Shown: positions 33,182-40,750, numbered from the stretch's first letter. The stretch: 64,000 bases of DNA from Hyphomicrobiales bacterium (GCA_021775875.1 JAJFHA010000022.1:124001-188000); one strand, 5' to 3'. Numbers and translations are program-made. Notes: generated by a model from the letters alone, not told the origin.

Positions 33182-33541
33182 TCAGCAGGGCCAGGCACCG
33201 ACGATCTGGAAGGCAAAACCTAACACAATGAATATGATAGCAGGCTTGATGGCACGCCGTCGGGTTTTGAGATATCTCATCCGTGGCGGATCTTCATTGC
33301 CCCTCGTTCGATCAACTTTCATGTGTATTTCGTCCGCCATGCGATCGAGTATTTCGGATGAATTCCCGTCGGCAATCAGCTGCCGGCGAAGCAATTTAAT
33401 GACGCCTTCCATATTCTCCTTCGAAATCTCCAAATCAACACTCGCATACAGGTCGTATGCCAGCACCAAGAAGCCAAAAATATCGAGAAAGAGCCCTAGG
33501 ATTGTCCACCAGCTTTGCTCATGTCCAAGGATCACACACAT
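33182..33541 (-). CDS. Two-pass membrane protein on the opposite strand, moron-like
   Basis: This is the only convincing minus-strand gene in the prophage. The 119 residues have membrane segments WTILGLFLDIFGFLVLAYDLY near the start and AIIFIVLGFAFQIVGAW at the end. A charged 60-residue cytoplasmic middle lies between (ENMEGVIKLLRRQLIADGN). A lone reversed gene at the right end of a prophage is typical of genes expressed in the lysogen, for example in superinfection exclusion; function is inference. Confidence 0.6.
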   Translation of the reverse strand: MCVILGHEQSWWTILGLFLDIFGFLVLAYDLYASVDLEISKENMEGVIKLLRRQLIADGNSSEILDRMADEIHMKVDRTRGNEDPPRMRYLKTRRRAIKPAIIFIVLGFAFQIVGAWPC

Positions 33542-33573
33542 GCAATATCTCCACTAATTGGAGCGGACGGCCC

Positions 33574-33589
33574 GGCGTGAAAACACGCC
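33574..33589. other. GC-rich hairpin between the membrane gene and com
   Basis: GGCGTG and CACGCC form a 6-bp perfect stem with an AAAA loop, in the 160-nt region between the reversed membrane gene and the com-like gene. It is not followed by T on either strand. It may lie in the leader of one of the divergent transcripts. Confidence 0.35.
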
Positions 33590-33705
33590 AGGCAGCGGGC
33601 CTAGCGCCAACCAGAACCCGCTCGACGCCAAGTTCCTTAACGCCACGTCCGCCGCTGCTATGCACAGCGAGGTGATACTGGCAGATTCGTGGAAGTTCCA
33701 CACCC

Positions 33706-33921
33706 ATGGAACCAGTTCGTTGTGGATCATGTCGCAGGCTCTTGCTCCGAGCGGCATCGGGCGCTATAGCTCGCTCAATTGAAGTCAAGTGTGGCCGTTG
33801 TGGCGCACTGAATATATTGAGGCCGACAGAGCCCCAATCAGAACGCCCCGAGCGTCTTTCAGGAGATGACTCGTGTGGCTCTACCTACCAAAAGAAACAC
33901 TCACTCAAGGAACCAATATAG
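33706..33921 (+). CDS. com: Com-like zinc-finger translational regulator
   Basis: The first 40 residues, with VRCGSCRRLLLRA at one end and VKCGRCGALNILRP at the other, match the Com family: two CxxC pairs about 20 residues apart. In Mu, Com binds the mom mRNA and opens its translation start. Here no mom gene follows; a cytosine-C5 methyltransferase starts inside the 3' end of this gene. Com may therefore control that methyltransferase. The C-terminal ~30 residues are charged and lie over the methyltransferase start. Confidence 0.8.
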   Translation: MEPVRCGSCRRLLLRAASGAIARSIEVKCGRCGALNILRPTEPQSERPERLSGDDSCGSTYQKKHSLKEPI

Positions 33922-34795
33922 CGGTCTCGCGCTATGCGCTGGATTTGGCGGATTGGAACTTGGCCTGCATATCGCAGAACCCGGATATCGAACCGTTTGT
34001 TATATCGAGCGGGAAGTGTTTGCCGCGTCCGCTCTCGTGGCGAGGATGGAAGACAAGGCCCTGGATGATGCGCCTCTCTGGGATGACGTTAAGTCCTTCG
34101 ACGGCCGCCCGTGGCGTGGCAAAGTGGATATCCTCACTGCCGGATACCCTTGCCAGCCATTCACCTTCAGCGGCAAGCGACGCGGCAACAAAGACCCTCG
34201 CCATCTTTGGCCGGATGTGGCGCGGATCATCCGCGAAACCCAGCCTGAATGGGTCTTCTGCGAGAATGTCGAAGGGCATCTCGATCTGGGATTTGCCGAA
34301 GTCGCGGCAGAGTTTCAAGAAATGGGGTTTACGCTCAAAGCAGGCCTGTTTTCAGCGTATGAAGCAGGAGCGAACCACCAGAGGCGGCGTCTATTCATGC
34401 TGGCCCACACCAACCATGGGAATGAGCGGCAACCAGTGCGAATGGAAGATAGGACCGGACGGGTTGATATTCCAGACACGAACCGATCAGGTCGGCAGTC
34501 AGATAGGGCTGTCCGAAGTGGCGCGCTCCTGGACCGCCTGGTGGCTCGGGTGTGTGGCTCTGGGCATGAAGCCGGTATCGACACCTACCGGTTACCCCTA
34601 TTCGCACCCGCTCCATCTGCGTTGCAGGCCTGGGACCAGGCTCTTGCCCGGCGAGTTGACCTTCAACCCGAATTTTTCAGACTGGATCATGGGGTGGCCA
34701 ATCGGATGGAGCGACCCTTCGCAGCCGGTAACGGAGTGGTCAGTCTGGCTGCGGCGCTCGCGTACAGCACTCTCCGAGCTGCTTTCAATGAATAG
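33866..34795 (+). CDS. Cytosine-C5 DNA methyltransferase
   Basis: Motif I is LALCAGFGGLELGL, motif IV with the catalytic Cys is GYPCQPFTFSGKRRG, motif VI is FCENVEGH, and motif VIII is NHQRRRLFMLAH. The C terminus reads HGVANRMERPFAAGNGVVSLAAALAY, a motif IX/X-like end. The ATG is nearly fused to the AGGAG site, so the GTG at 33875 is a better-spaced start; the N-terminal core is the same. It would modify phage DNA against restriction. The region between motif VIII and the end is also open in a second frame (see next entry). Confidence 0.85.
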   Translation: MTRVALPTKRNTHSRNQYSGLALCAGFGGLELGLHIAEPGYRTVCYIEREVFAASALVARMEDKALDDAPLWDDVKSFDGRPWRGKVDILTAGYPCQPFTFSGKRRGNKDPRHLWPDVARIIRETQPEWVFCENVEGHLDLGFAEVAAEFQEMGFTLKAGLFSAYEAGANHQRRRLFMLAHTNHGNERQPVRMEDRTGRVDIPDTNRSGRQSDRAVRSGALLDRLVARVCGSGHEAGIDTYRLPLFAPAPSALQAWDQALARRVDLQPEFFRLDHGVANRMERPFAAGNGVVSLAAALAYSTLRAAFNE

Positions 34796-34811
34796 GATGG
34801 CTTCAAGTTGA
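33873..34811 (+). other. Second long open frame over the methyltransferase gene
   Basis: A 312-codon frame starts at GTG 33873, 7 nt after the same AGGAG site. Its first half has no recognisable features. Its 3' part reads CWPTPTMGMSGN and then FNPNFSDWIMGWPIGWSDPSQPVTEW. I recognise this pattern (WPTPT ... NPxFxxWxMGWPxGW) from the C-terminal part of other phage cytosine methyltransferases. Both frames thus look protein-like over about 400 bp. Whether this frame is translated, or is a relic of an alternative recognition domain, cannot be told here. Confidence 0.35.
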
Positions 34812-34881
34812 TATTTAAGAAGCTTCAATAGCCATTTGAGGGCTGTTTGCACCAGAACATTTTTTCCCCCATAATAGGGCT

Positions 34882-35082
34882 ATGGATTACTTCAGTGTAG
34901 AACTTCGGCACGGCGAAAACAAACAGCTATGGATTGCACGCTGCGAAACGGAAGCGGAGGCAGAGCAATTGGCTCAGGATTCCGCAGGATCACTTCCAGA
35001 AGCAACACCAGATGCGAACAAACTCGCCGGAAAGCCCCCAGTGGAACTCAAGCCGAATACGGCGATGCAGTGGGTGCCCTAG
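34882..35082 (+). CDS. Small acidic protein at the prophage right end
   Basis: The 66 residues (DYFSVELRHGENKQLWIARCETEAEAEQLAQD) look like a small alpha/beta fold. The ATG has no clear ribosome site, but CATAATAGGGCT precedes it, so a leaderless transcript is possible. It is the last frame before the prophage end. Function unknown. Confidence 0.45.
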   Translation: MDYFSVELRHGENKQLWIARCETEAEAEQLAQDSAGSLPEATPDANKLAGKPPVELKPNTAMQWVP

Positions 35083-35117
35083 CCGCCAAACTTAACGTTT
35101 CAAAGTGATCATTGCCC

Positions 35118-35172
35118 AAAATTTTGCTACAAATTTAGCTGTCAAAAATTCAGTATTAGGTGTCGCGCTACA
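35118..35172. repeat. Candidate right end of the prophage with tandem transposase-binding repeats
   Basis: Read on the minus strand, two adjacent units begin GACACCTAAT and GACAGCTAAA and each runs into an A/T-rich tail ending TTTT. The spacing of 21 bp is what Mu-type end sites show. Outside them lies TGTAGCGC, so the prophage would end with the required TG/CA at 35171-35172, and GTAAC (35173-35177) would be the target copy. The left end outside the window would be needed to prove it. Confidence 0.4.
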
Positions 35173-35196
35173 GTAACAAGAGATCTCAAAAGAAGT

Positions 35197-35273
35197 TGGT
35201 AGCGGGAGAGGGACTTGAACCCCCGACACGCGGATTATGATTCCGCTGCTCTAACCAGCTGAGCTACCCCGCC
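35197..35273 (-). tRNA. Host tRNA-Met (CAU)
   Basis: On the minus strand the sequence folds into a standard cloverleaf. The acceptor stem is GGCGGGG with TCCCGCT (G:U at both ends), the anticodon arm is GCGGA-ATCATAA-TCCGC, and the T arm is GGGGG-TTCAAGT-CCCTC. CCA is encoded. The anticodon is CAU and the features are those of elongator Met. The prophage end lies about 25 bp beyond its 3' end; the gene is intact. Confidence 0.95.
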
Positions 35274-35386
35274 AAGGGGGATCGGAACATATAAGGTCGC
35301 CCGATCCGGGGCCCTTAAAAGGGCCAGAAGCGATATAGGATTAGCGCCTATGCCGTGTCAATACAGATTGGCGTATGAAGTCTGAA

Positions 35387-36154
35387 TTATTCCCGGATCT
35401 GGCGTGTCGTCGCAGCCTGCCCTTTGGGTTTGACTGATGCCATTTCCGGTTGCCGGGCCAGCTCGCGCAAATGATCATCCCGACTTATCGGGTCTTGCAT
35501 ACGCTCGAACCGCAATAGGGAAAACATGCCAAACGGCCCGAAGGAAACCCGCTCGGCCATTCGCAAATATTGCTGCCCCAATATTCTTTCGATCGGGAAT
35601 TCCGGGCGCCAGCCCAGTGCGCTCGCGAGCGGCGCCATTAAGCGTTCCGCCATGCCGCGAGGGCCGGATGTGGCGGAAAAATGGTTGACGATAACCACTT
35701 CGCCATCAGTCTTGCAGACCCGCTGCATCTCGCTCATGACCCTGCCCGGGTCCGGAACCACGGTCAGCATATACATGGCAACAACCTTGTCGAAGGAATT
35801 GTCGGCAAATTCCAAATTTTCGGCATCCATTACCAAAAGGTCTTTAACATTGGTAAGGTTCAGCCGATCGGCCTTGGCTCTGGCGCGTTCAAGCATATCA
35901 GGGCTTAAATCAATCGCGGTAATTTCAATGTCGCTGCGATATTGGTCCAGGGAAATCCCGGTCCCAACACCGATTTCGAGCAGAGTTCCCGGAGAGCGGT
36001 TGATGATTTTCATGGCCTGGCGACACCCAGCACGTACCAGCCAGCCAAAAAAGAGATCGTAGACCGGGGCCCACCGGGCATAGGCGCGTTTTACTGTGGC
36101 CTCATCTATCGCAACCAGATCACGCACAAAACGTCCTTCCAAATCCCGCCGCAC
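35387..36154 (-). CDS. pmtA: SAM-dependent methyltransferase, PmtA-like (phosphatidylethanolamine N-methyltransferase)
   Basis: The protein reads VKRAYARWAPVYDLFFGWLV, then SAM motif I LLEIGVGTGISLDQY, then IDLSPDMLERARAKA and VVIVNHF. These match the soluble PmtA group of alphaproteobacteria, which methylates phosphatidylethanolamine towards phosphatidylcholine using SAM. The start is GTG, 23 nt after the mnmA stop, so both form an operon. Other UbiE-like methyltransferases share some motifs, so the substrate is probable but not proven. It has 255 residues. Confidence 0.75.
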   Translation of the reverse strand: MRRDLEGRFVRDLVAIDEATVKRAYARWAPVYDLFFGWLVRAGCRQAMKIINRSPGTLLEIGVGTGISLDQYRSDIEITAIDLSPDMLERARAKADRLNLTNVKDLLVMDAENLEFADNSFDKVVAMYMLTVVPDPGRVMSEMQRVCKTDGEVVIVNHFSATSGPRGMAERLMAPLASALGWRPEFPIERILGQQYLRMAERVSFGPFGMFSLLRFERMQDPISRDDHLRELARQPEMASVKPKGQAATTRQIRE

Positions 36155-36177
36155 ATTTCACAGGTCAAAAAAAGAGA

Positions 36178-37422
36178 TTAATGCCCAAACGTTTCGCCAA
36201 CCCGTTCTTTCGATTTTTCTCCGGTCCCGGCCGCATACATGTCCAGTGCCGCGCTGTCTCTGCTTGTGGATTTGATCCAGCCACCGCCCAACACCCGTGC
36301 CGGTGATTGCAATTTTTCGTAAAAGACACATGCCTGGCCGGGCGCGACGCCCTCTTCGCCTTCATCGAGCACAACCCGAACCGCACCATTCTCGGCCGCG
36401 ATCAGCCAAGCCGGTTGTGGCGGGCGGGTAGAGCGCACCCGCACATAGACGCGCACTTTGTCTTTCAAGGCTTCTTCCAGACTGGTGTCGCCGATCCAGT
36501 TCAGGTCACGGAGCAGAAAATGCCGGATCAAAAGAGCGTCTCGTGGTCCGACAATGACCTGGCGCGCATCCGCATCGAGCTTGACCACAAATAACGGATC
36601 ACCAACCGCAATACCGATGCCCCGGCGCTGGCCAATTGTATAATTCAAAATTCCATCGTGACGACCAAGTACCCGTCCATCCACGTGAACGATATCGCCC
36701 GGCTCCGCAGCACCCGGCCGCAGCCGTTCCACAACATTGGAATAATGTCCGCTTGGAACAAAACAGATATCCTGGCTATCCGCCTTGGTTGCTACCGGCA
36801 AGCCCATCTCGTGGGCCATCTCACGGGTCGCGGCTTTCGGAATATCGCCGAGCGGAAAGCGCAGGAAATCAAGTTGTGGACGGGTTGTCGTAAACAGGAA
36901 ATAACTCTGGTCGCGGGACAAGTCGCTAGCCTGATACAATTCAGGACCCGCTATGCCCTGCCGCCTGGATATATAATGCCCGGTCGCCAGCGCCGCCGCA
37001 CCCAATTCCCGCGCAGTATCCAGCATATCGACAAATTTGATCTGTTGATTGCAGCTAATGCATGGCACCGGGGTTTCACCGGACACATAACTCTGGGCGA
37101 AATTTTCCATAACGGTTTCGCGGAACCGTTGCTCATAATCGAGCACATAATGAGGGAAATCCAGAATGTCGGCTACGCGCCGCGCGTCATGAATATCTTG
37201 GCCCGCACAGCACGCGCCTGAGCGATGCACCGCTGCTCCATGATCATACAATTGCAGCGTAACACCTACAACATCACACCCGGCGCGTTTCAAAAGGCCG
37301 GCGACAACGGACGAATCCACACCGCCCGACATTGCAACAACAACGCGCTGGTTTTTCGCGGACACGTCAAGATCAAGGCTCTCAACAATGGCGGATGGTT
37401 CAGGTAATACACTCATGGTCAT
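36178..37422 (-). CDS. mnmA: tRNA-specific 2-thiouridylase MnmA
   Basis: MnmA puts sulfur on U34 of tRNAs for Lys, Glu and Gln. The PP-loop is [18 protein letters not shown]. The two catalytic Cys lie in [10 protein letters not shown] and [10 protein letters not shown], and the [23 protein letters not shown] segment is diagnostic. I start at the ATG giving MTMSVLPEP; an upstream extension of 15 residues has no better site. The ~414 residues are slightly longer than in E. coli because of the N-terminal extension usual in alphaproteobacteria. Confidence 0.95.
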   Translation of the reverse strand: MTMSVLPEPSAIVESLDLDVSAKNQRVVVAMSGGVDSSVVAGLLKRAGCDVVGVTLQLYDHGAAVHRSGACCAGQDIHDARRVADILDFPHYVLDYEQRFRETVMENFAQSYVSGETPVPCISCNQQIKFVDMLDTARELGAAALATGHYISRRQGIAGPELYQASDLSRDQSYFLFTTTRPQLDFLRFPLGDIPKAATREMAHEMGLPVATKADSQDICFVPSGHYSNVVERLRPGAAEPGDIVHVDGRVLGRHDGILNYTIGQRRGIGIAVGDPLFVVKLDADARQVIVGPRDALLIRHFLLRDLNWIGDTSLEEALKDKVRVYVRVRSTRPPQPAWLIAAENGAVRVVLDEGEEGVAPGQACVFYEKLQSPARVLGGGWIKSTSRDSAALDMYAAGTGEKSKERVGETFGH

Positions 37423-37515
37423 GTTTTCTATCAGCCTCACAACTGGCTTGCCAGCTTTTGAGCGCATAATCGGCAGCTAAAATGCCAAATTTACAGGTGA
37501 AATTTTACCCCCAAA

Positions 37516-37536
37516 CCGGCATTTTTTGCCGGTTCC
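37516..37536. promoter_or_regulatory. ftr-like palindrome upstream of fliK, candidate FlbD site
   Basis: The perfect palindromic core CCGGCATTTTTTGCCGG, extended by AA and TT, lies about 70 bp before a sigma-54 promoter. Similar GC-A/T-GC dyads occur before fliF. In Caulobacter, FlbD binds ftr elements of this general kind to activate late flagellar genes. A terminator reading is less likely because only mnmA's 5' end lies to the left. Confidence 0.5.
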
Positions 37537-37604
37537 TTTAGCCCAACATCATTTTTGATTTTCATTAAACCGCAGAAACAGGCCATTTTATGGCAGTTCT
37601 CAGG

Positions 37605-37620
37605 TTGGCACTACACTTGC
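37605..37620 (+). promoter_or_regulatory. Sigma-54 promoter of fliK-flgD
   Basis: TTGGCACTACACTTGC matches the -24/-12 consensus TGGCAC-N5-TTGC with the proper GG-to-GC spacing. It points to fliK, whose start is about 65 bp downstream. With the upstream FlbD-like site it makes fliK-flgD a late, sigma-54-controlled unit. Confidence 0.8.
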
Positions 37621-37685
37621 TTCTTCAAGTTTGATCAATTTTCCCGTGATGGCACGGGTACGTAATAGTTTGGAGCTTTTTGATT

Positions 37686-39017
37686 TTGAGCACGGCAACT
37701 GCCCATATGCTTATCTCACCGGTTTCCGGTGGAAATGGCCAGCAGACCAGCGGAACCGCTTCCGCCCCGTCTGCCGCCAATGGCATATTCGCAGCTCTTC
37801 TTGGAAATCAGGCGGGCCAGCCAGGTATCGCTGATCTGTCTGAGAATGCCATGATGGCGCTGGTCAACAACGCCCCGACAAGCATTGAAACTCCGGGTGC
37901 ACTTTCAACCGAGACCCTCACCAGCCTGGCTAGCGGTATTATTCCCGGCGATACCATCTCGGTTAGTACATCTTCAGCAAACACCCCTGCTTCTGATTTA
38001 CCTGGCACCATTGCAAATATTATGGATCCGGCCAGTGGCAAGGCTGCTTCAGGTACAACCACTGCTGCATTAGCAACAAGTCTGAAAGCGCCTGCAACGG
38101 AAGACGCAAATATTGCGCTCCAGCAAGGCATCGTTGCCAGCGGCAAAGAAACCCTTGACCAACAATCCAAACACGCCGCCGGTGCCAGCGGCAAAGAAAC
38201 CCTTGACCAACAATCCAAACACGCCGCCGGTGCGCAGGCCCCTGTAGCAGTAACCGCTTCGGGCCTGCGCCCAACTTCTTTAACCAGAGAAGACGAGCCG
38301 AAAATCACCTCGCAATTTGGCGATCGCAAATCGAGCCCAAGTCCAAGCCAGTCTGGAGCGTCCTTAATGGCCAATCCTGGAGCAGGCGCCACAAAAGCCA
38401 GCACCCATGCGCTTGTCCATAGCAATATAGTCACTGCATTCGGTGCTCAGGGAATTGAACGCCCTGATCCCATCGCCGCAAATAGCAACCACATCAACAA
38501 CCTGACGCTTGTGCGTGAAACCGCCGCCACAGAAAATTACACCCAGCAAATGCGTTTGGCGGGCGACGGAGTGAAAGCACCGGCAAGAAGCCTCGCGGTT
38601 GAAATATCCAATCATGCGCAGGCCGGGATCAAGCGGTTTGAAATTCGCATGGACCCGCCAGAATTGGGACGGATCGATGTGCGGCTTGAAATGAAAGACA
38701 ATGGCAGCGTCACCACCCGGCTTGTGGTCGAACGCGCTGAAACCCTGGAACTGCTGCAACGCGATACCAAACTGATTGAGCGCACACTTAGCGACAATGG
38801 TCTAAAAACCGACGAAGGCGGCATCCGCATGTCGCTGAAAAATGATGGCAATGGCGAACAGTCCCAGACCGGTGCCAACGAGCCTGAAGATCAGAACAGT
38901 CAATCAAATAACGCAGTAGCACCCGATACAACTATTCTAATGATGAACGAAGATTATGACGGCCTGCCGCTTTCACATCGAGCAATGGCTGATGGCCGAC
39001 TGGACATCAGTGTTTAG
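37686..39017 (+). CDS. fliK: Flagellar hook-length control protein FliK
   Basis: The C-terminal domain (EISNHAQAGIKRFEIRMDPPELGRIDVRLEMKDNG, then LLQRDTKLIERTLSDNGL) is the Flg_hook domain that switches export specificity when the hook is complete. The N-terminal two thirds are low-complexity Ala/Ser/Thr-rich, as usual for the ruler part. I place the start at a TTG 10 nt after GGAG; a nearer TTG and an ATG at 37707 are alternatives. A perfect 48-bp tandem repeat lies in the ruler region. Confidence 0.85.
   Translation: MSTATAHMLISPVSGGNGQQTSGTASAPSAANGIFAALLGNQAGQPGIADLSENAMMALVNNAPTSIETPGALSTETLTSLASGIIPGDTISVSTSSANTPASDLPGTIANIMDPASGKAASGTTTAALATSLKAPATEDANIALQQGIVASGKETLDQQSKHAAGASGKETLDQQSKHAAGAQAPVAVTASGLRPTSLTREDEPKITSQFGDRKSSPSPSQSGASLMANPGAGATKASTHALVHSNIVTAFGAQGIERPDPIAANSNHINNLTLVRETAATENYTQQMRLAGDGVKAPARSLAVEISNHAQAGIKRFEIRMDPPELGRIDVRLEMKDNGSVTTRLVVERAETLELLQRDTKLIERTLSDNGLKTDEGGIRMSLKNDGNGEQSQTGANEPEDQNSQSNNAVAPDTTILMMNEDYDGLPLSHRAMADGRLDISV
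38136..38231 (+). repeat. Perfect 48-bp tandem duplication inside fliK
   Basis: Two identical copies (38136-38183 and 38184-38231) code for ASGKETLDQQSKHAAG twice. Complete identity implies a recent event. As a multiple of three it lengthens the FliK ruler by 16 residues. Confidence 0.95.
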
Positions 39018-39048
39018 GGGCCATACATGAAACTTGAAAGCCAATAAT

Positions 39049-39705
39049 ATGGACATCAACGGCCTTAGCTCCCTTTCGACCATTCAGGGCGTGGAAAATA
39101 ACCGGGCAACGATTGCGGACAATTTCGATACGTTTCTGCAATTATTGACAACCCAGTTACAAAACCAGAACCCGCTTGATCCGCTTGATACCAATCAGTT
39201 CACCCAGCAACTAGTGCAATTTACCGGCGTTGAACAAGCACTGAAAACCAACGAACAGCTTGAAACCCTGTTGATGTTCCAGTCTGCAAACACTGCAACT
39301 TCAGCAGTCAATTATATTGGCAAAACCATCGTTACCGATGGCTCCAGCGCTGAATTGTCAGGCGGCGAAGCGGTATGGACCTATAACTTGCAGGTTCCTG
39401 CTTCCAATTCCACGATCACCATCCGCAATTCGAATGGCCAAACTGTATATACTGAACAGGTTTCGCTAACCGAAGGTGCCAAGGATATCACCTGGGATGG
39501 CATCGACACCAATGGCGACATACAGCCGAATGGTGTCTATGAGATTTCAATCGATGCCCGCGACGCTAACAACAATTCTCTGGCAATCAGTACATCTGTA
39601 GGCGGACGGGTTGATAGCGTTGATCTCTCGGGCGTCGATCCAGTTCTCATTATAGGATCACAGCGTATCAACTTGAGCACGGTCACCTCGATCAGTGAAA
39701 GCTAG
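39049..39705 (+). CDS. flgD: Flagellar hook capping protein FlgD
   Basis: FlgD forms the cap under which hook subunits assemble. The N-terminal signature NFDTFLQLLTTQLQNQNPLDPLDTNQFTQQLVQFTGVEQ is unmistakable. The rest carries the FLIG-like/tudor layout (TITIRNSNGQTVYTEQ, ITWDGIDTNGDIQPNGVYEI). I start at the ATG giving MDINGL, although its ribosome site is weak. The stop TAG is part of the CTAG that flanks the mobile element. Confidence 0.95.
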   Translation: MDINGLSSLSTIQGVENNRATIADNFDTFLQLLTTQLQNQNPLDPLDTNQFTQQLVQFTGVEQALKTNEQLETLLMFQSANTATSAVNYIGKTIVTDGSSAELSGGEAVWTYNLQVPASNSTITIRNSNGQTVYTEQVSLTEGAKDITWDGIDTNGDIQPNGVYEISIDARDANNNSLAISTSVGGRVDSVDLSGVDPVLIIGSQRINLSTVTSISES

Positions 39706-39970
39706 AGCAAGTTTCGACCATACGGGATTGTTTGACCGGTTTTTCGCGTCTGCTGGCAAGGTATGGTCCGCACCGTGGCCCGGGCGGCCACAAGCGGAGC
39801 ATAACGCAGTCCAGCGGGCGCGAAAAATCGGCCTTCGGTGGGCCAAATCAGTCCATCGGCGGCGTTGCGAAATTTGCCCGATCAACCAGATCGCGCTGCG
39901 TTTCGCGCCTTGCCGAGTGAACCGATTTGGCACCATCAAACTATTCCATATGGTCGAAACTTGCTCTAGC
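39701..39970. mobile_element. MITE-like element with 22-bp perfect inverted ends and CTAG duplication
   Basis: The ends are perfect inverted repeats (39701-39722 and 39949-39970). They contain AGCAAGTTTCGACCATA and continue imperfectly for about 15 bp further. CTAG flanks both sides, which fits a 4-bp target duplication of the YTAR kind used by IS5-family elements. The ~260-bp interior has no transposase frame. It sits exactly at the flgD stop codon and leaves the flgD protein intact. Confidence 0.75.
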
Positions 39971-40047
39971 CGCACGTCAACGCGCAATATCCCCGTTTGG
40001 TCCGCTTTTCAGGCTTAATGGGTGATTAAAGGCCCGAACCACACGCT

Positions 40048-40062
40048 TTAGGTAAATCTTAA
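40048..40062 (+). promoter_or_regulatory. CtrA-type box upstream of sciP
   Basis: TTAG-GTAAATC-TTAA fits the CtrA consensus TTAA-N7-TTAA with one mismatch. It lies about 80 bp before sciP. In Caulobacter, sciP is a direct CtrA target, which agrees. Confidence 0.5.
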
Positions 40063-40140
40063 ACCGATTATCGTAGATTTAGAACGTTGAATGATCGCGT
40101 ATGGGTCATTGTTTAGTTAGTAGCGTTGAGTGAGTATAGT

Positions 40141-40416
40141 ATGACCGGTCAGTATATGCCGCGTGTAAAGTATGTGATTGGGCCAGATGGTAGCCCTCTG
40201 ACAATTGCTGATCTTCCACCAACTTCCACCCGTCGCTGGGTGATCCGGCGCAAAGCCGAAGTTGTGGCAGCAGTTCGGGGTGGATTGTTAAGCCTCGAAG
40301 AAGCCTGTGACCGTTACACCCTGACGGTGGAGGAGTTCCTCTCCTGGCAGCGTTCGATCGAACACCATGGTCTTCCCGGCTTGCGCGCAACAAGGGTGCA
40401 GCATTACAGGCCCTAA
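40141..40416 (+). CDS. sciP: SciP, CtrA inhibitor (DUF1153)
   Basis: The 91-residue protein carries the SciP signature: VKYVIGPDGSPLTIADLPP, then TRRWVIRRKAEVVAAVRGGLLSLEEACDRYTLTVEEFLSWQRSIE. SciP binds DNA and CtrA to shut off CtrA-activated genes early in the cell cycle. I start at MTGQYM; a GTG 15 nt upstream is possible. Its place next to the flagellar genes that CtrA controls is common. Confidence 0.93.
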   Translation: MTGQYMPRVKYVIGPDGSPLTIADLPPTSTRRWVIRRKAEVVAAVRGGLLSLEEACDRYTLTVEEFLSWQRSIEHHGLPGLRATRVQHYRP

Positions 40417-40750
40417 TTTCCGGCCCTGATACCCGAATATCTTTGCAAATCAACATCCGGCCCTCGGTGAAATTCGGTCTCCGGGGGTATTGTTGTCGCC
40501 TGTTTCGCCTTTGATCTGTCAGGCTAACATCCTCAAATATGCACTCAACACCTACCAACCGGCAATTTTTGCCCAGTAAAATCTCTTCAAACGCACTTTG
40601 TTAATCACTTGTTTACCGTTCACTGGGAAATTCTTGCCCAGAGGAGCGGCATTCGTTGCCAAATCGTAAAAACAACGAAGCCGTAGCAACTTAAACCTCA
40701 AGCCTCGACTGAATTACGAAGAGGCGAATGCTCAGTTGAGTGGGGGATAT
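40417..40750 (+). promoter_or_regulatory. fliF promoter region with two ftr-like dyads and a CtrA-like box
   Basis: No gene is seen in this 330-bp gap. It holds CCGGCAATTTTTGCCC (40559-40574) and CTGGGAAATTCTTGCCCAG (40623-40641), both like the dyad before fliK. Between them is TTAA-TCACTTG-TTTA (40601-40615), near the CtrA consensus. In Caulobacter, fliF is activated by CtrA and repressed by FlbD, and this layout would allow the same. Confidence 0.5.

Larger units (their letters stand above)
1..35172 (+). mobile_element. Mu-like transposable siphophage prophage (left end outside the window)
   Basis: The gene order is that of Mu-like phages: ParB-like protein, DDE transposase, MuB-type ATPase, GemA, Mor-position HTH protein, lysis genes, then Mu gp25 to gp37 homologues. 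There is no sheath or baseplate set; a lambda-like tube, chaperone pair, tape measure and NlpC/P60 tip protein point to a non-contractile tail as in B3 and D3112. No integrase gene is seen. The right limit is placed at a CA dinucleotide just outside two tandem 21-26 bp repeats and about 25 bp from a host tRNA gene. That limit is inference, because the left end and the target duplication cannot be seen. Confidence 0.88.

Noticed and set aside
33558..33782. Plus-strand frame overlapping the start of com, and the minus-strand frames opposite it
   Set aside because: No motif or ribosome site; com in its own frame has the clear double CxxC pattern.
35197..35273. tRNA gene as an attachment site for a tyrosine integrase
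   Set aside because: The tRNA is intact, no repeat of its 3' end was seen on the phage side, and the prophage carries a DDE transposase with no integrase.
37516..37536. Palindrome as a transcription terminator
   Set aside because: It lies before, not after, genes on both strands, and it resembles the dyads before fliF; a regulator site is more likely.
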